Below, piece after piece: positions 7,492-16,441 of a stretch of 64,000 nucleotides of DNA. The notes beneath the pieces were generated by a model. It saw nothing but the letters and a program-made list of their open reading frames with translations, ran no database searches and was not told the origin of the DNA. A program made the translations under genes and the position numbers. The stretch is from Microcaldota archaeon (GTDB lineage: Archaea > Micrarchaeota > Micrarchaeia > Anstonellales > Bilamarchaeaceae), in NCBI GenBank assembly GCA_018812715.1, contig JAHJCT010000027.1, forward strand, positions 43,879-107,878, in the 5' to 3' direction. Within the stretch, counting starts at the first letter, position 1. Every line of letters starts with the position of its first letter.

Positions 7492-8109
7492 ATGCGCGTA
7501 GCAGTTCTTTTCTCCGGTGGCAAGGATTCAGTCTTTGCTGTTTTCTGGGCGTTAACACAAGGCTTTACTCCAGTATTAGTTACTGTAAGGCCTCCAGATT
7601 ATTCTATGATGTTCCATCATCCAAATATCGATCTAACTACAGAGCAAGCCAAGGTAATGAAACTTGAACAAGTTTTTGTGGAAACTACTGAAGATAATTG
7701 GGAGGAAAAACTCACCGCGCTTTTCAAAAAACTAACAATAAATGGCATTGTTACCGGCGCTATAGAAAGTGAGTACCAACGCAGAAGAATAGATGCCATT
7801 GGTGAAGAACTTAGTATCCCAACCTATGCACCGCTTTGGCATAAAGATGCAGTTCTTGCAGAAATGCTGGAGTATTTTGAGATTTATGTTACTGCTGTTT
7901 CTGCAGAAGGTTTGGGTCCTGAATTCCTTGGCGAACCTCTGAAAAAACTGGTAAATTCAAAAAAACCAGGCATTCATCCATTCCTTGAAGGTGGAGAGGG
8001 AGAAACATTTGTTACCAATACGCCTTTCTTTAAAGATAAAATAAAAATTAAAGAATGGAAAAAATCCTGGGATGGAATTAGAGGCATAGCATTAGGATTC
8101 AAAACTTAA
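7492..8109 (+). CDS. dph6: diphthine-ammonia ligase (Dph6)
   Basis: 205 residues. An ATP-pyrophosphatase of the adenine nucleotide alpha-hydrolase superfamily with the PP-loop SGGKDSVFA at the N-terminus and the family-specific GGEGETFVT near the C-terminus. It catalyses the last step of diphthamide formation on elongation factor 2, amidating diphthine with ammonia and ATP. The ATG at 7492 puts the PP-loop at residue 8, as usual; the ATG at 7474 overlaps the divergent gene. The 3' end overlaps the convergent purM by 18 bases. Diphthamide is confined to archaea and eukaryotes. Confidence 0.88.
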   Translation: MRVAVLFSGGKDSVFAVFWALTQGFTPVLVTVRPPDYSMMFHHPNIDLTTEQAKVMKLEQVFVETTEDNWEEKLTALFKKLTINGIVTGAIESEYQRRRIDAIGEELSIPTYAPLWHKDAVLAEMLEYFEIYVTAVSAEGLGPEFLGEPLKKLVNSKKPGIHPFLEGGEGETFVTNTPFFKDKIKIKEWKKSWDGIRGIALGFKT

Positions 8110-9084
8110 TCTAAGTTCTTTGCCTTTGTAATCCATCCATACTCCTTTTTTATCTGTTATTTTTCCAATTACACTTGCTTCTACATTATGCTTTTTTGCA
8201 ATATTTATGACTGTGCCGGCCCTATCCTCTGGCAATACTACAACCATCCCAATTCCCATATTGAAGGTTCTGTACATCTCTTTGACATCCTTTACTTTTT
8301 CCTGCAATGCTTTGAATACTGGTTTTGGCTTAGGAAGATCCTCAAGACAATATCCAACTTCTTTATTGAGCCTTGTCAATTTTGAAAAGCTTCCGCCAGT
8401 TATATGCGCTATTCCATGCACATCGCAGGCATCTATAACTTCGAGTATGGTATTTGCATAGATTTTTGTTGGTGTAAGCATTTCGGCGCCCCATTCCTTT
8501 GTATCAAGTGCTCTCCTTGCTAATGTATAACCATTCGAATGTATGCCAGAGCTTTCGAGCCCTACTATTACATCTCCTTTAGTTATCTCATTACCAAGAA
8601 TAAGTCTTTTCACTCTTCCAACTACAGTAAATGTCAAATCAAATGGTCTTTTTCCTCCCTTTATAATATCAGGTATAATTGCTGTCTCGCCTCCGACTAT
8701 CGCGCAACCGCTTTCTTCTGCCCCTTTCACAAGTCCCTCCATTATCTGTTTTACAAGTTCATCATCCTCTTCTGCAAGAGCAATATAATCAACCCCAACA
8801 AGAGGCTCTGCACCAACGCATAATATGTCATTTACAGACATTGCTACTGCATCAATACCAACGGTGTCATATTTCTCAAGGTCTTGTGCCACCAACAACT
8901 TTGTGCCTACCCCATCAGTATGAATAACTAGATTTTGATCCCCACATTTGAATACTCCGCCATAATGCCCAAAAACAGGAACTGCTTCGCCATAGCCCTT
9001 CCTAAAAGCGAATGTGGTTTTTATTTTGTCCCAAATAGTACCCTGCATCTTCTTAACATGGCCTATATCGATCTGATACTTCAT
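8092..9084 (-). CDS. purM: phosphoribosylformylglycinamidine cyclo-ligase (AIR synthetase)
   Basis: About 330 residues. PurM closes the imidazole ring of the purine pathway, making AIR from FGAM with ATP. Family signatures: VIHTDGVGTKLLVA, AMSVNDILCVGAEPL, CAIVGGETA, LESSGIHSNGYTLAR and AHITGGSF. The start is set at MKYQIDIGHVKKM; the frame is open upstream to 9129, but those residues (PETNQFKPPQ...) are not family-like. It is not in an operon with other pur genes; PurH is 24 kb away. Confidence 0.92.
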   Translation of the reverse strand: MKYQIDIGHVKKMQGTIWDKIKTTFAFRKGYGEAVPVFGHYGGVFKCGDQNLVIHTDGVGTKLLVAQDLEKYDTVGIDAVAMSVNDILCVGAEPLVGVDYIALAEEDDELVKQIMEGLVKGAEESGCAIVGGETAIIPDIIKGGKRPFDLTFTVVGRVKRLILGNEITKGDVIVGLESSGIHSNGYTLARRALDTKEWGAEMLTPTKIYANTILEVIDACDVHGIAHITGGSFSKLTRLNKEVGYCLEDLPKPKPVFKALQEKVKDVKEMYRTFNMGIGMVVVLPEDRAGTVINIAKKHNVEASVIGKITDKKGVWMDYKGKELRLSFES

Positions 9085-9164
9085 AATCACTTTAATCTGC
9101 GGAGGTTTAAATTGGTTAGTTTCTGGCATTAATTTATTAATTTTTTGAATCTATCTCTTCTGAT

Positions 9165-9629
9165 ATGAAATTTATAGGATCATTTTTCCAGTTCGCCAGA
9201 CGAGTTCTTGAAGCCGCAAAAAAAGGCGGACTGAATGCCATTGATCTAAAAAAATTAGACAATCTTCTTACCCGCACAGGGAAGAGAAATACTATCTTAT
9301 CCAAAGGCATTCTCTCAGCACTTGGTGCTGGTGGAGCAAGTCGGAATGATATTAATCGCTTTGGAGAGCTTTTACAAGCTGCGGAATCTAGGATTACTGC
9401 AGATAAAGAGCCCTTTACAGAAGCAGAAACTAAGGAGCTTTCAGACATCTTTAAGCGGGCATATATCTCTGCTAAGGTAGCGAGATGGTTCTCAGCTCAA
9501 CTAGACGAGCTATTAGCAGAAGAGATCAATGAATTTATTTCGGGTGCAAGGAGAGTTGACATAGGCGTTCCACGAAAAAAGACTGTTAAATTTGAAACAA
9601 ATGAGAAAAAAGAAAAAATGAAAATTTAA
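9165..9629 (+). CDS. hypothetical helical protein, 154 aa
   Basis: I do not recognise this protein. It is strongly helical and charged, with a helix-rich body (residues 1-120: FQFARRVLEAAKKGGLN, LKKLDNLLTRTGKR, ETKELSDIFKRA) and a basic C-terminal tail (TNEKKEKMKI). There is no signal peptide or membrane segment. A TATA-like stretch at about 9129-9140 lies 25-30 bases before the ATG, fitting a leaderless transcript. The next gene starts 31 bases after its stop. Confidence 0.6.
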   Translation: MKFIGSFFQFARRVLEAAKKGGLNAIDLKKLDNLLTRTGKRNTILSKGILSALGAGGASRNDINRFGELLQAAESRITADKEPFTEAETKELSDIFKRAYISAKVARWFSAQLDELLAEEINEFISGARRVDIGVPRKKTVKFETNEKKEKMKI

Positions 9630-9660
9630 TCTATCCTTGCATATGCAGGAGGGTTTCCAA

Positions 9661-10164
9661 ATGAAAATCAAACTTACTCCAGAACTTTCGTATATGATTG
9701 GTTTGTGGAGAAAGATTCGCTCATCAGAAGGGCTTGGGGTTATTGGCAATAAAGATCTTTTGGAAATCTTTTCCTTAGAATCATTAAAGAACGAATTATC
9801 TAGCTCCGATAAATTTGTTTCTGAAGAAGAAAAGATCTATTTTTATCATACTGCATATAGAAAATTCTTTCAACAAATAGAAAAAGAACAGCTCCAAAGA
9901 TTCAAATATCTGAATGAATACGCGGCAAACTATCTAGCTGGATTATTCGATGCTGTGGGATATGTTGATGAAAAAGGCATTGTTTCACTTGAAAAAACAA
10001 ATCGGCAGGATGAAATGATGCTTCTACGCCTAGGCTTTGGGACAAGAAAAAGAGGAGACCGGCTTATTTTAGAAAGACCTTTGATTTTTCTTGCATTTAT
10101 AAAAGATTATGTTAAACTTACAAAAGACCACAAAGTCTTCTCTTATGTAAAGTCAAAACAATAA
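9661..10164 (+). CDS. degenerate LAGLIDADG-type protein
   Basis: 167 residues. A helix reading YLAGLFDAVGYVDEKG (about residues 92-107) is a clear LAGLIDADG motif in which the usual final acidic residue is replaced. A weaker copy, SYMIGLWRKIRSSEGLGVIG, sits near the N-terminus. The spacing of two motifs followed by beta-rich segments (VSLEKTN..., LRLGFGTRKRG) resembles a homing endonuclease, but the catalytic acids look missing from both motifs. It may be a decayed or domesticated endonuclease, for example a DNA-binding protein. The ATG at 9661 follows a strong ggaggg; the upstream ATG at 9637 overlaps this ribosome-binding site and is rejected. Confidence 0.6.
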   Translation: MKIKLTPELSYMIGLWRKIRSSEGLGVIGNKDLLEIFSLESLKNELSSSDKFVSEEEKIYFYHTAYRKFFQQIEKEQLQRFKYLNEYAANYLAGLFDAVGYVDEKGIVSLEKTNRQDEMMLLRLGFGTRKRGDRLILERPLIFLAFIKDYVKLTKDHKVFSYVKSKQ

Positions 10165-10207
10165 CTTTATAACCCATTTTAGTTACTAATTTGCGGGAGG
10201 TATCAAA

Positions 10208-12079
10208 ATGCGTATTCTTACCATACATGCTGATTATATAGAGGTTGTTCCAACAAAGAAGGCCATCAAAGAAGCTGAGAAATTGGAATCTGAAGGTCCA
10301 GAACGTTATGAGGAAGTACTTGTAGTTTTCACTGCAGTTGAAAAAGGGGATGAAGATACTGATGTTACTTCGGTGCGTTTAGTTCAGGAAGCTTCAAACA
10401 TTGCAGAACAAGTAAAAACTAAGAACATTCTTCTCTACCCACTAGTCCATCTCACTTCCAAACCATCTTCCCCACAAATAGCAAAGAAAGTCATCGAAAA
10501 AGCAGAAACCAAACTTAAAGAAAATTATACTGTTTCCCATTCACCTTTTGGCTGGTACAAAGGTTACACACTAAAATGCAAGGGCCACCCTCTTTCAGAA
10601 CTTTCAAGAGAGATACACGGACCTGGTAGTGTAGATGTGAAACCTAGCGATGTTGAAGAGGTTTCAAAAAGCCTACGTCAGGAAAATGAACTGAAAAGTA
10701 AATTTTATATTCTTGATCTTGATGGGAAATTTCATGAAATCGATAAATTTAATTTCAAAGGACATGAGAATCTGAAAAAATTCGCCGAATATGAAACCAA
10801 AAAGGTTCGCGCATATGAAAAAGAGCCCCCGCACATTAAGCTGATGAAAGAGCATGATCTTATTGATTATGAGCCTGGCTCTGATTCAGGCAATTTCAGG
10901 ATTTTGCCAAAAGGAAGATTGATGAAAACCTTATTAGAGAGAGCAATAAACAAAGTTTGCATTGATGCTGGAGCAATGGAAGTTGAGACGCCGATTATGT
11001 ATGACTATGAACATCCTTCTTTGAAGAAATATCTAAATAGATTTCCAGCAAGACAATATGTTGTTCTCAGTGAGGATAAGAAACTTTTTTTGAGGTTCGC
11101 TGGGTGTTTCGGTTCGTTCCTTATAAAACATGATATGGTAATTTCTCACAAACAACTTCCGTTAAAAATGTATGAACTAGCAAGGTATTCATTTAGAAGG
11201 GAACAAAGTGGTGAGCTTGCAGGGCTAAAGCGATTAAGGGCATTTACTATGCCGGATATGCACACTGTAGCCGCTAATATTGATCAAGCAAAAGAGGAAT
11301 TTGAAAAACAATTTTATCTTGGGTTAGAATGGTTAGTTCCTTTGGGATTAGATACTGAAGTAGGATTCAGAATTCAAGAAGATTTCTATAATGAGAATAA
11401 AGACTGGTATATGGAGATGGTAAAAAAAGCTAGTAAACCAATTCTTGTTGAAATATTCAAAGAGCGCTATGCCTATTTCATAACCAAATTTGAATTCAAT
11501 TTTGTTGACAGCATGGATAAGGCAAGTGCATTAACCACAGTCCAAATTGATGTTGAAAATGCAGACACGTACGATATTCATTATGTTGATGAAAATGGAA
11601 ATAACAAAAGGCCATTAATTTTACATGCATCAATTAGTGGTAGTATAGAACGTGTCATCTATGCCTTATTAGAAAATGAAGCAATGAAAATGAATAAAGG
11701 AAAGAAGGCAATGTTCCCAGTTTGGCTTTCACCAACACAGATAAGGGTAATAGCTATTGGGGATAAACACAAGCAATATGCTGAGAATCTCTTGCAAAAA
11801 CTTGATGTAAGAAATGTGCGCGTCGATTTAGATGATCAAGATGAACCTTTAGGTAAAAAAATACGTAATGCAGAAAAAGAGTGGATTCCATTTATAGCAG
11901 TTGTTGGAGATAAAGAAATGGATTCTGGAAAAATGACCGTAACTGTTCGTTCTACTGGTGAAAAAAAGGAAATGGGCGGAGAAGAACTTGCTAAGATCGT
12001 AGAAGTAGAAAACCAAGGAAAACCATTTGAAAAACTCTCGTTGAGTAAGAGATTAAGCAAAAGACCCTTGTTTAAATAA
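10208..12079 (+). CDS. thrS: threonyl-tRNA synthetase, archaeal type
   Basis: 623 residues, the usual archaeal length. The N-terminal part (about 1-145, beginning MRILTIHADYIEVVPTKKA) is the archaeal D-aminoacyl deacylase-like editing domain, which hydrolyses Ser-tRNA(Thr). The class II catalytic core shows motif 2 in ARYSFRREQSGELAGLKR and motif 3 in SISGSIERVIYALLE. The zinc-site Cys is probably in LRFAGCFGSF. The C-terminal anticodon-binding domain spans about 520-615. A strong gggaggt lies 7 bases before the ATG and a TATA box further up. Its 3' end overlaps the convergent LAGLIDADG gene by 8 bases. Confidence 0.95.
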   Translation: MRILTIHADYIEVVPTKKAIKEAEKLESEGPERYEEVLVVFTAVEKGDEDTDVTSVRLVQEASNIAEQVKTKNILLYPLVHLTSKPSSPQIAKKVIEKAETKLKENYTVSHSPFGWYKGYTLKCKGHPLSELSREIHGPGSVDVKPSDVEEVSKSLRQENELKSKFYILDLDGKFHEIDKFNFKGHENLKKFAEYETKKVRAYEKEPPHIKLMKEHDLIDYEPGSDSGNFRILPKGRLMKTLLERAINKVCIDAGAMEVETPIMYDYEHPSLKKYLNRFPARQYVVLSEDKKLFLRFAGCFGSFLIKHDMVISHKQLPLKMYELARYSFRREQSGELAGLKRLRAFTMPDMHTVAANIDQAKEEFEKQFYLGLEWLVPLGLDTEVGFRIQEDFYNENKDWYMEMVKKASKPILVEIFKERYAYFITKFEFNFVDSMDKASALTTVQIDVENADTYDIHYVDENGNNKRPLILHASISGSIERVIYALLENEAMKMNKGKKAMFPVWLSPTQIRVIAIGDKHKQYAENLLQKLDVRNVRVDLDDQDEPLGKKIRNAEKEWIPFIAVVGDKEMDSGKMTVTVRSTGEKKEMGGEELAKIVEVENQGKPFEKLSLSKRLSKRPLFK

Positions 12080-13046
12080 AAACAATTCTTCTAATACCTA
12101 TTCTTTTGGTCTTTATTCTGTTTCCTTTTTCTAATTTAGTTATTTGTTCCGAAACAGTCGAATCCTTTCTGTTTATTCTATTTGATAGTTCCTTTATTGT
12201 CATTGGTCCATCCCTTTTCAATATTTTAATAACTATTTTTTCAAACTCCCATAAAAAGTAGTAATTGCCATATGACTTAATTACCCAACTTAATTTTCTT
12301 CTTCTTTTTGGATGATTGAAATTAATCTTTTTAGCAAATTTTCTTATATCATCTCTTCTAGAAATTTGTAAAAAATATGTCTTATTCTTTCTTGCATCTT
12401 TGAATATTTTGGAATTAATATTGAAACGCATTAGACATTCTTTGATATCATGTAAATATCTAGTGCTTGCACCATAGAGTCTAATTCTTTTAGTATCTCC
12501 GCCAGTTTTTCTTTTTGACTTTGTTAATTGAACGCACCCATCCCCATCAAACGCCCCTCTAAGTGCACAAGCCAATAACTTAAGATTAGCATGTTTCATC
12601 CATTTCGGCATAGTGCAAATAAATGTTTTATTACCTGCCGGTATCTCAAAGATTTTCACTAAAATGCATGCTAAAGTTTTATTATATGCAACTATTCTGT
12701 CATATTCCTTTTCTCTTATATATCCGATTCCACACCTTCTAAAAAACTGTCTTATTTTTTCTTTTAATTCATTAGTTACACTTGTCAATTTTATATGGTT
12801 TAACTCCTTTGAAATATGTCCATCAGTTCTTAATAATTCAGACACATAGAACCATTCCTCATCAACCTCAAAAATCAAAGGTAAATAAAGATATTTACCA
12901 AATCTTCCAATGTGGAATGCAGTTATTTTTTCAACTGCATTTAGAGAATGTTTCTTCTTAAACTCAGAAAATTTTACTCCCTTTTCTTTATCATATTTCA
13001 CATAAATTTCATCTTCTTCAAAGAACTCTCTTATATCCATTCTCAT
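12072..13046 (-). CDS. LAGLIDADG homing endonuclease with C-terminal winged helix
   Basis: 324 residues. Two LAGLIDADG helices are visible: FYVSELLRTDGHIS (about 67-80) and LLACALRGAFDGDGCVQL (about 155-172), both keeping the catalytic acid, so the enzyme looks intact and able to cut as a monomer. The second half has the expected beta-rich DNA-binding saddle with KRIRLYGAS and YFLQISRRDD. Residues about 265-320 form an added MarR-like winged helix (PMTIKELSNRINRKDSTVSE). No intron or intein host surrounds it: the flanking ThrRS and the gene at 13257 are complete, so it is free-standing. It is Lys/Arg-rich and more AT-rich than neighbours, consistent with recent arrival. Confidence 0.85.
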   Translation of the reverse strand: MRMDIREFFEEDEIYVKYDKEKGVKFSEFKKKHSLNAVEKITAFHIGRFGKYLYLPLIFEVDEEWFYVSELLRTDGHISKELNHIKLTSVTNELKEKIRQFFRRCGIGYIREKEYDRIVAYNKTLACILVKIFEIPAGNKTFICTMPKWMKHANLKLLACALRGAFDGDGCVQLTKSKRKTGGDTKRIRLYGASTRYLHDIKECLMRFNINSKIFKDARKNKTYFLQISRRDDIRKFAKKINFNHPKRRRKLSWVIKSYGNYYFLWEFEKIVIKILKRDGPMTIKELSNRINRKDSTVSEQITKLEKGNRIKTKRIGIRRIVFI

Positions 13047-13256
13047 CTGCTCTTCATCCCCCGTCTATACTCTTACAGATTGTTTATAAAGAAGAACTAG
13101 CACAGTTCATTTCTGCGGAAGTATCAAGAACTTAAACTCAATCAATTAATGCCTAGATTTAAAAAATTGAATTATATTATCTACTCCTATGATTTCTTCT
13201 TCAGTCCAAATTTGTCCAATTTCGTTTTCTAAAGAACTTTCCAAGAGGCCAGTCAT

Positions 13257-14834
13257 ATGACAGGTTCAAGATTACGTTGCATAGTACATGATGGCGAAAA
13301 GGTAATTGGCAATAAGGCAGTACCTTCTAGTTTTCATGGCATGTCTGTCCCTGAAATTACAAAAAAACTTTACAAAACAAAAGATTATACTTATAAAGAA
13401 GGTGAACTTGCTGGCAAGACTGAAATAACTGCAATAGAAGGAAAAAGAAAGCAAGGAAAAGACGGCTTTCAAGTTTATCTGGCATTTGTAAAAAATGGAG
13501 AGGCAATTGAGATGGGCCTTTCAAGGAGCCCTCTTGATACAGATTATTTCCAATCTGCTTATGGTGTGTCAGTTAATATGAATAAACTTGCAGAGTATCT
13601 TAAGCATCTTCCTCCTGATGTTGAACTTGCTATTGTTTGGCGTTATGATAAAGGAATGACTCAGGATATTGTCCTCACTGAAAATTCAATGACTGCTAGA
13701 TTTGGTCCTGAATCACCAAATAATTTTTCTCTTTTGGATAAAAAACCTGTACTTGGTTGTGGTGGGGCTTGCAATGGAAAAGAAGAATTGGTCTTTGATA
13801 TAACTGAAGTTGTTATTTATACAGGTGAAGAGAGCAATCCAATCCGTATGTCAACTATTGCTGTTGCAGCACCTCCAGAAACATTCCAGTGGGATGCATT
13901 TACATATATTGAACCCCCCCGTCCTCAATCACTAAGCATCCAAAATCAAGCTACTGAATTCAATGTAAGAATGTGTTGGCAAGATGACATTAAACAGAAT
14001 CCTATTTCTATGACCTCGTTTGCTAACCCTCCAAATACTTCTTTGCCTGCTGAGGCAACAATTATGCTTGTTTGTGCAAAACCCAAGAACCAATCTAAAT
14101 TTGAACCAGATGATAATCCAATAATTAGAATGATAATGAACCCCACAGAGAGGAAGTTGTGGGGCAAATTATATGGTTTCCCTGATGAAGATGTCAAGCC
14201 ATTAAAAGTCCACCGATCAAGAATTTTACCAACATTTAGACATGCCCCTGCGCTAGAATCACCAATTCCTTTTCAATTCGTTCGTTCTAAAACACCTGTA
14301 GCTAAACCAATGCCGCCCACTCTATTCAAATCTAAACAAAATACATCCATACAATTAACAAATCTGCCTCAGGAAAAAGCTCCAGAGACAAGTTTTGTAA
14401 AAGATAAATCACTTGTAAATCCAAGTCCATTACCAGAAGTTGCTAGCCAAAAGACTGAAGAAACCCCAAAAATCAAATCTAAAAAACTTTCAAGAACTAA
14501 GAAAAGATCAACCAAAAGCTCCAAAGTAAAATTCAAAAAGCCAAAGATGATTCCAAAATTCCCGCCCGAAACTTCAGAAAAAATCAAAAAGCCACAAACC
14601 ATCTCTCAAAAAGAACCAATTAAATCAAAAACTCAAAAACCAAGAGAGTTAACATCAGAAAAACCAAAAGTTTCAAAATCTAAAAAAGAGAAACTAAAAT
14701 CACAAAAAAGAAAATTAGACAAACTACAAAAGAAAAAACCAGCAAAAAGATTGCATTCTTATTTCAAAAAGAAAATGCTTGGCCTTACCGGAAAAGCCAA
14801 GGCAAGAAGTTCAAAACGAAGAAGAATAAGGTAA
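13257..14834 (+). CDS. large protein of unknown function with Lys/Pro/Ser-rich tail
   Basis: 525 residues; family not recognised. The N-terminal part (about 1-230) looks folded and beta-rich, with hydrophobic alternation (GFQVYLAFVKNGEAIEMGL, VELAIVWRYDKG) and three Cys in VLGCGGACNG. The middle (about 235-350) is a linker-rich domain. Residues about 360-525 are disordered and extremely basic, made of Lys-Ser-Pro repeats (KSKKLSRTKKRSTKSSKVKF, KKKPAKRLHSYFKKK). The tail resembles histone H1-like or nucleic-acid-binding tails. The start at 13257 follows aagaggcc. The 3' end overlaps the convergent protease gene by 50 bases. Confidence 0.6.
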   Translation: MTGSRLRCIVHDGEKVIGNKAVPSSFHGMSVPEITKKLYKTKDYTYKEGELAGKTEITAIEGKRKQGKDGFQVYLAFVKNGEAIEMGLSRSPLDTDYFQSAYGVSVNMNKLAEYLKHLPPDVELAIVWRYDKGMTQDIVLTENSMTARFGPESPNNFSLLDKKPVLGCGGACNGKEELVFDITEVVIYTGEESNPIRMSTIAVAAPPETFQWDAFTYIEPPRPQSLSIQNQATEFNVRMCWQDDIKQNPISMTSFANPPNTSLPAEATIMLVCAKPKNQSKFEPDDNPIIRMIMNPTERKLWGKLYGFPDEDVKPLKVHRSRILPTFRHAPALESPIPFQFVRSKTPVAKPMPPTLFKSKQNTSIQLTNLPQEKAPETSFVKDKSLVNPSPLPEVASQKTEETPKIKSKKLSRTKKRSTKSSKVKFKKPKMIPKFPPETSEKIKKPQTISQKEPIKSKTQKPRELTSEKPKVSKSKKEKLKSQKRKLDKLQKKKPAKRLHSYFKKKMLGLTGKAKARSSKRRRIR

Positions 14835-15936
14835 CATACATCAGTGCCTTCACTGCTGTCTTATTCTTAATATTAATATCTATTACTCTGAATCCATCGA
14901 AAAGAGGAAGTGGCAATAGATTCACCGCCCCTACAATGAAATTGAGTGCGAATGTAAGGCCAAGAGTATAATAGACAAATTTAGCTGCACTACCAATAAC
15001 ACCCACTTGAAGAATTTCCAGATTATTTATCAAAACAACTAATCCTATGAAAAGTATGAAGAACACAACACTAGTCAGCAGATTAGCCGCTGGACCTGCA
15101 ACAAGCACACGTGTCTGCCTTAGATCATCTACTCTGTTAAGTTTCTTTTCATCTGGTTCAATGAATGCACCTACCGGTATTATCCCAAATAAGACAATTC
15201 CAGAAGAGAGTAAAGGTATTTTTGCTATTCTTGTCAATACTGCATGTGCTCCTTCATGTGCAACTAACACTACAAGGAGTGCCAATATCCCTTCAAACAA
15301 CGGCAGGTTAACACCAGGTAAGAGAAATGTTCCACCTGGACTTATTCCCGAAATCGTATCAGCACCAAACAAAAACGTCTGAATAATCGCACTGAGAACT
15401 ACCCCACCATAAAATATGACTCCTGCAAGAATGAATAAAGAAAGTCCTCCAACAAGCAATATGAGTGTTATCAAAGCCAGACCAAAATCAACGCCATCTG
15501 TCAAAGTTGAAACTGATTTTTCTACAGTACCAATCTGCATAACTTTGAAAAGAAAGACGAATGCCGTTGGCGCTACTAAAAATGAAATAACCCCGAGTAA
15601 GAAAAGACCAGTTACAAGACTTACAATTGAGCCTTTCTTTATGATTACCTTGCTTAACAATCCATAGGCCATTGCATTTCCAACATCACTCATAAAATTG
15701 AAAAGTTTCTCTTTTTTTGCCAAACTTTCTATTATAGTCAAACCTTTTTTGCTTTTAACTAGTATCAATCCCATCTCAGATGGCAATTTATACTGCTTTA
15801 TCAATCCCCATCCTATAAAAGCCATTTCAGCAAAGATAATGAAAAATTTCCATGTTCCTGATATCTCAAGCTGCAGTACACTGTAAAACAACCCTATAGC
15901 TAATGCAACGATTAATAGGAGTAAAAGCATGAACAT
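14785..15936 (-). CDS. site-2 protease-like membrane zinc metallopeptidase (M50)
   Basis: About 383 residues with many hydrophobic segments. The zinc motif H-E-x-x-H is in VVLVAHEGAHAVLTRIA, and the second signature, N-x-x-P-x(5-6)-D-G, is in AVNLLPLPLFDGFRV near the C-terminus. This is the layout of intramembrane site-2 proteases, which cut membrane-tethered regulators or leftover signal peptides. The frame is open upstream to 16101, but that would run into the divergent aMBF1 gene; MFMLLLLLIVALAIGLF at 15936 makes a proper first membrane helix, with a TATA box about 25 bases upstream. No substrate gene can be identified. Confidence 0.85.
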   Translation of the reverse strand: MFMLLLLLIVALAIGLFYSVLQLEISGTWKFFIIFAEMAFIGWGLIKQYKLPSEMGLILVKSKKGLTIIESLAKKEKLFNFMSDVGNAMAYGLLSKVIIKKGSIVSLVTGLFLLGVISFLVAPTAFVFLFKVMQIGTVEKSVSTLTDGVDFGLALITLILLVGGLSLFILAGVIFYGGVVLSAIIQTFLFGADTISGISPGGTFLLPGVNLPLFEGILALLVVLVAHEGAHAVLTRIAKIPLLSSGIVLFGIIPVGAFIEPDEKKLNRVDDLRQTRVLVAGPAANLLTSVVFFILFIGLVVLINNLEILQVGVIGSAAKFVYYTLGLTFALNFIVGAVNLLPLPLFDGFRVIDINIKNKTAVKALMYVTLFFFVLNFLPWLFR

Positions 15937-15982
15937 AGGATGATAGGTTAGTATTTTTATAGCTATGGAATAATAGAGACTT

Positions 15983-16441
15983 ATGGTCGAATTATCATGC
16001 GATATTTGTGGCAATACGCCTATCAGAGCACAGATATTTCTTGAAGGTGCAAAACTATTAGTTTGTGGACGCTGTATGAAAAGCGGTAAAATAATCCACA
16101 AATTCTATGAAGATGAACCAGTAGAAGAAGCTCCACAGCCAAGATCCCGGGCGACTGCTACAGAAGAAGTGGTTGAAGGTTTTGCAAAAATAATTAAAGA
16201 AGGCCGTCAGAAATTGAAACTTCCTCTTGCTGTTGTTGCCGAACGCATAAGTGAAAAAGAAAGTTATCTTCAAGCAATAGAGGGTGGCCGTCTTACACCT
16301 ACCATGGAAGTAGCAAAAAAACTGGAAAAAGAACTCGGTGTACAACTTATAGAAAAAGCAGAAAAAAGTATTGCTCCTTCACGCATGTCTTCCGGACGAT
16401 TCACTGAACCTACGCTTGGTGATATGGTGGGAGATGACTAG
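15983..16441 (+). CDS. multiprotein bridging factor aMBF1
   Basis: 152 residues: an N-terminal zinc ribbon (CDICG ... CGRC, residues 6-33), a short Glu/Pro-rich linker, and a helix-turn-helix of the Cro/C1 (HTH_3) type at about 68-125 (RQKLKLPLAVVAERISEKES). This is the archaeal MBF1 architecture; the protein binds ribosomes and/or the transcription machinery. Its stop codon is followed directly by the ATG of fen1, so the two are very probably cotranscribed and coupled. Confidence 0.9.
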   Translation: MVELSCDICGNTPIRAQIFLEGAKLLVCGRCMKSGKIIHKFYEDEPVEEAPQPRSRATATEEVVEGFAKIIKEGRQKLKLPLAVVAERISEKESYLQAIEGGRLTPTMEVAKKLEKELGVQLIEKAEKSIAPSRMSSGRFTEPTLGDMVGDD

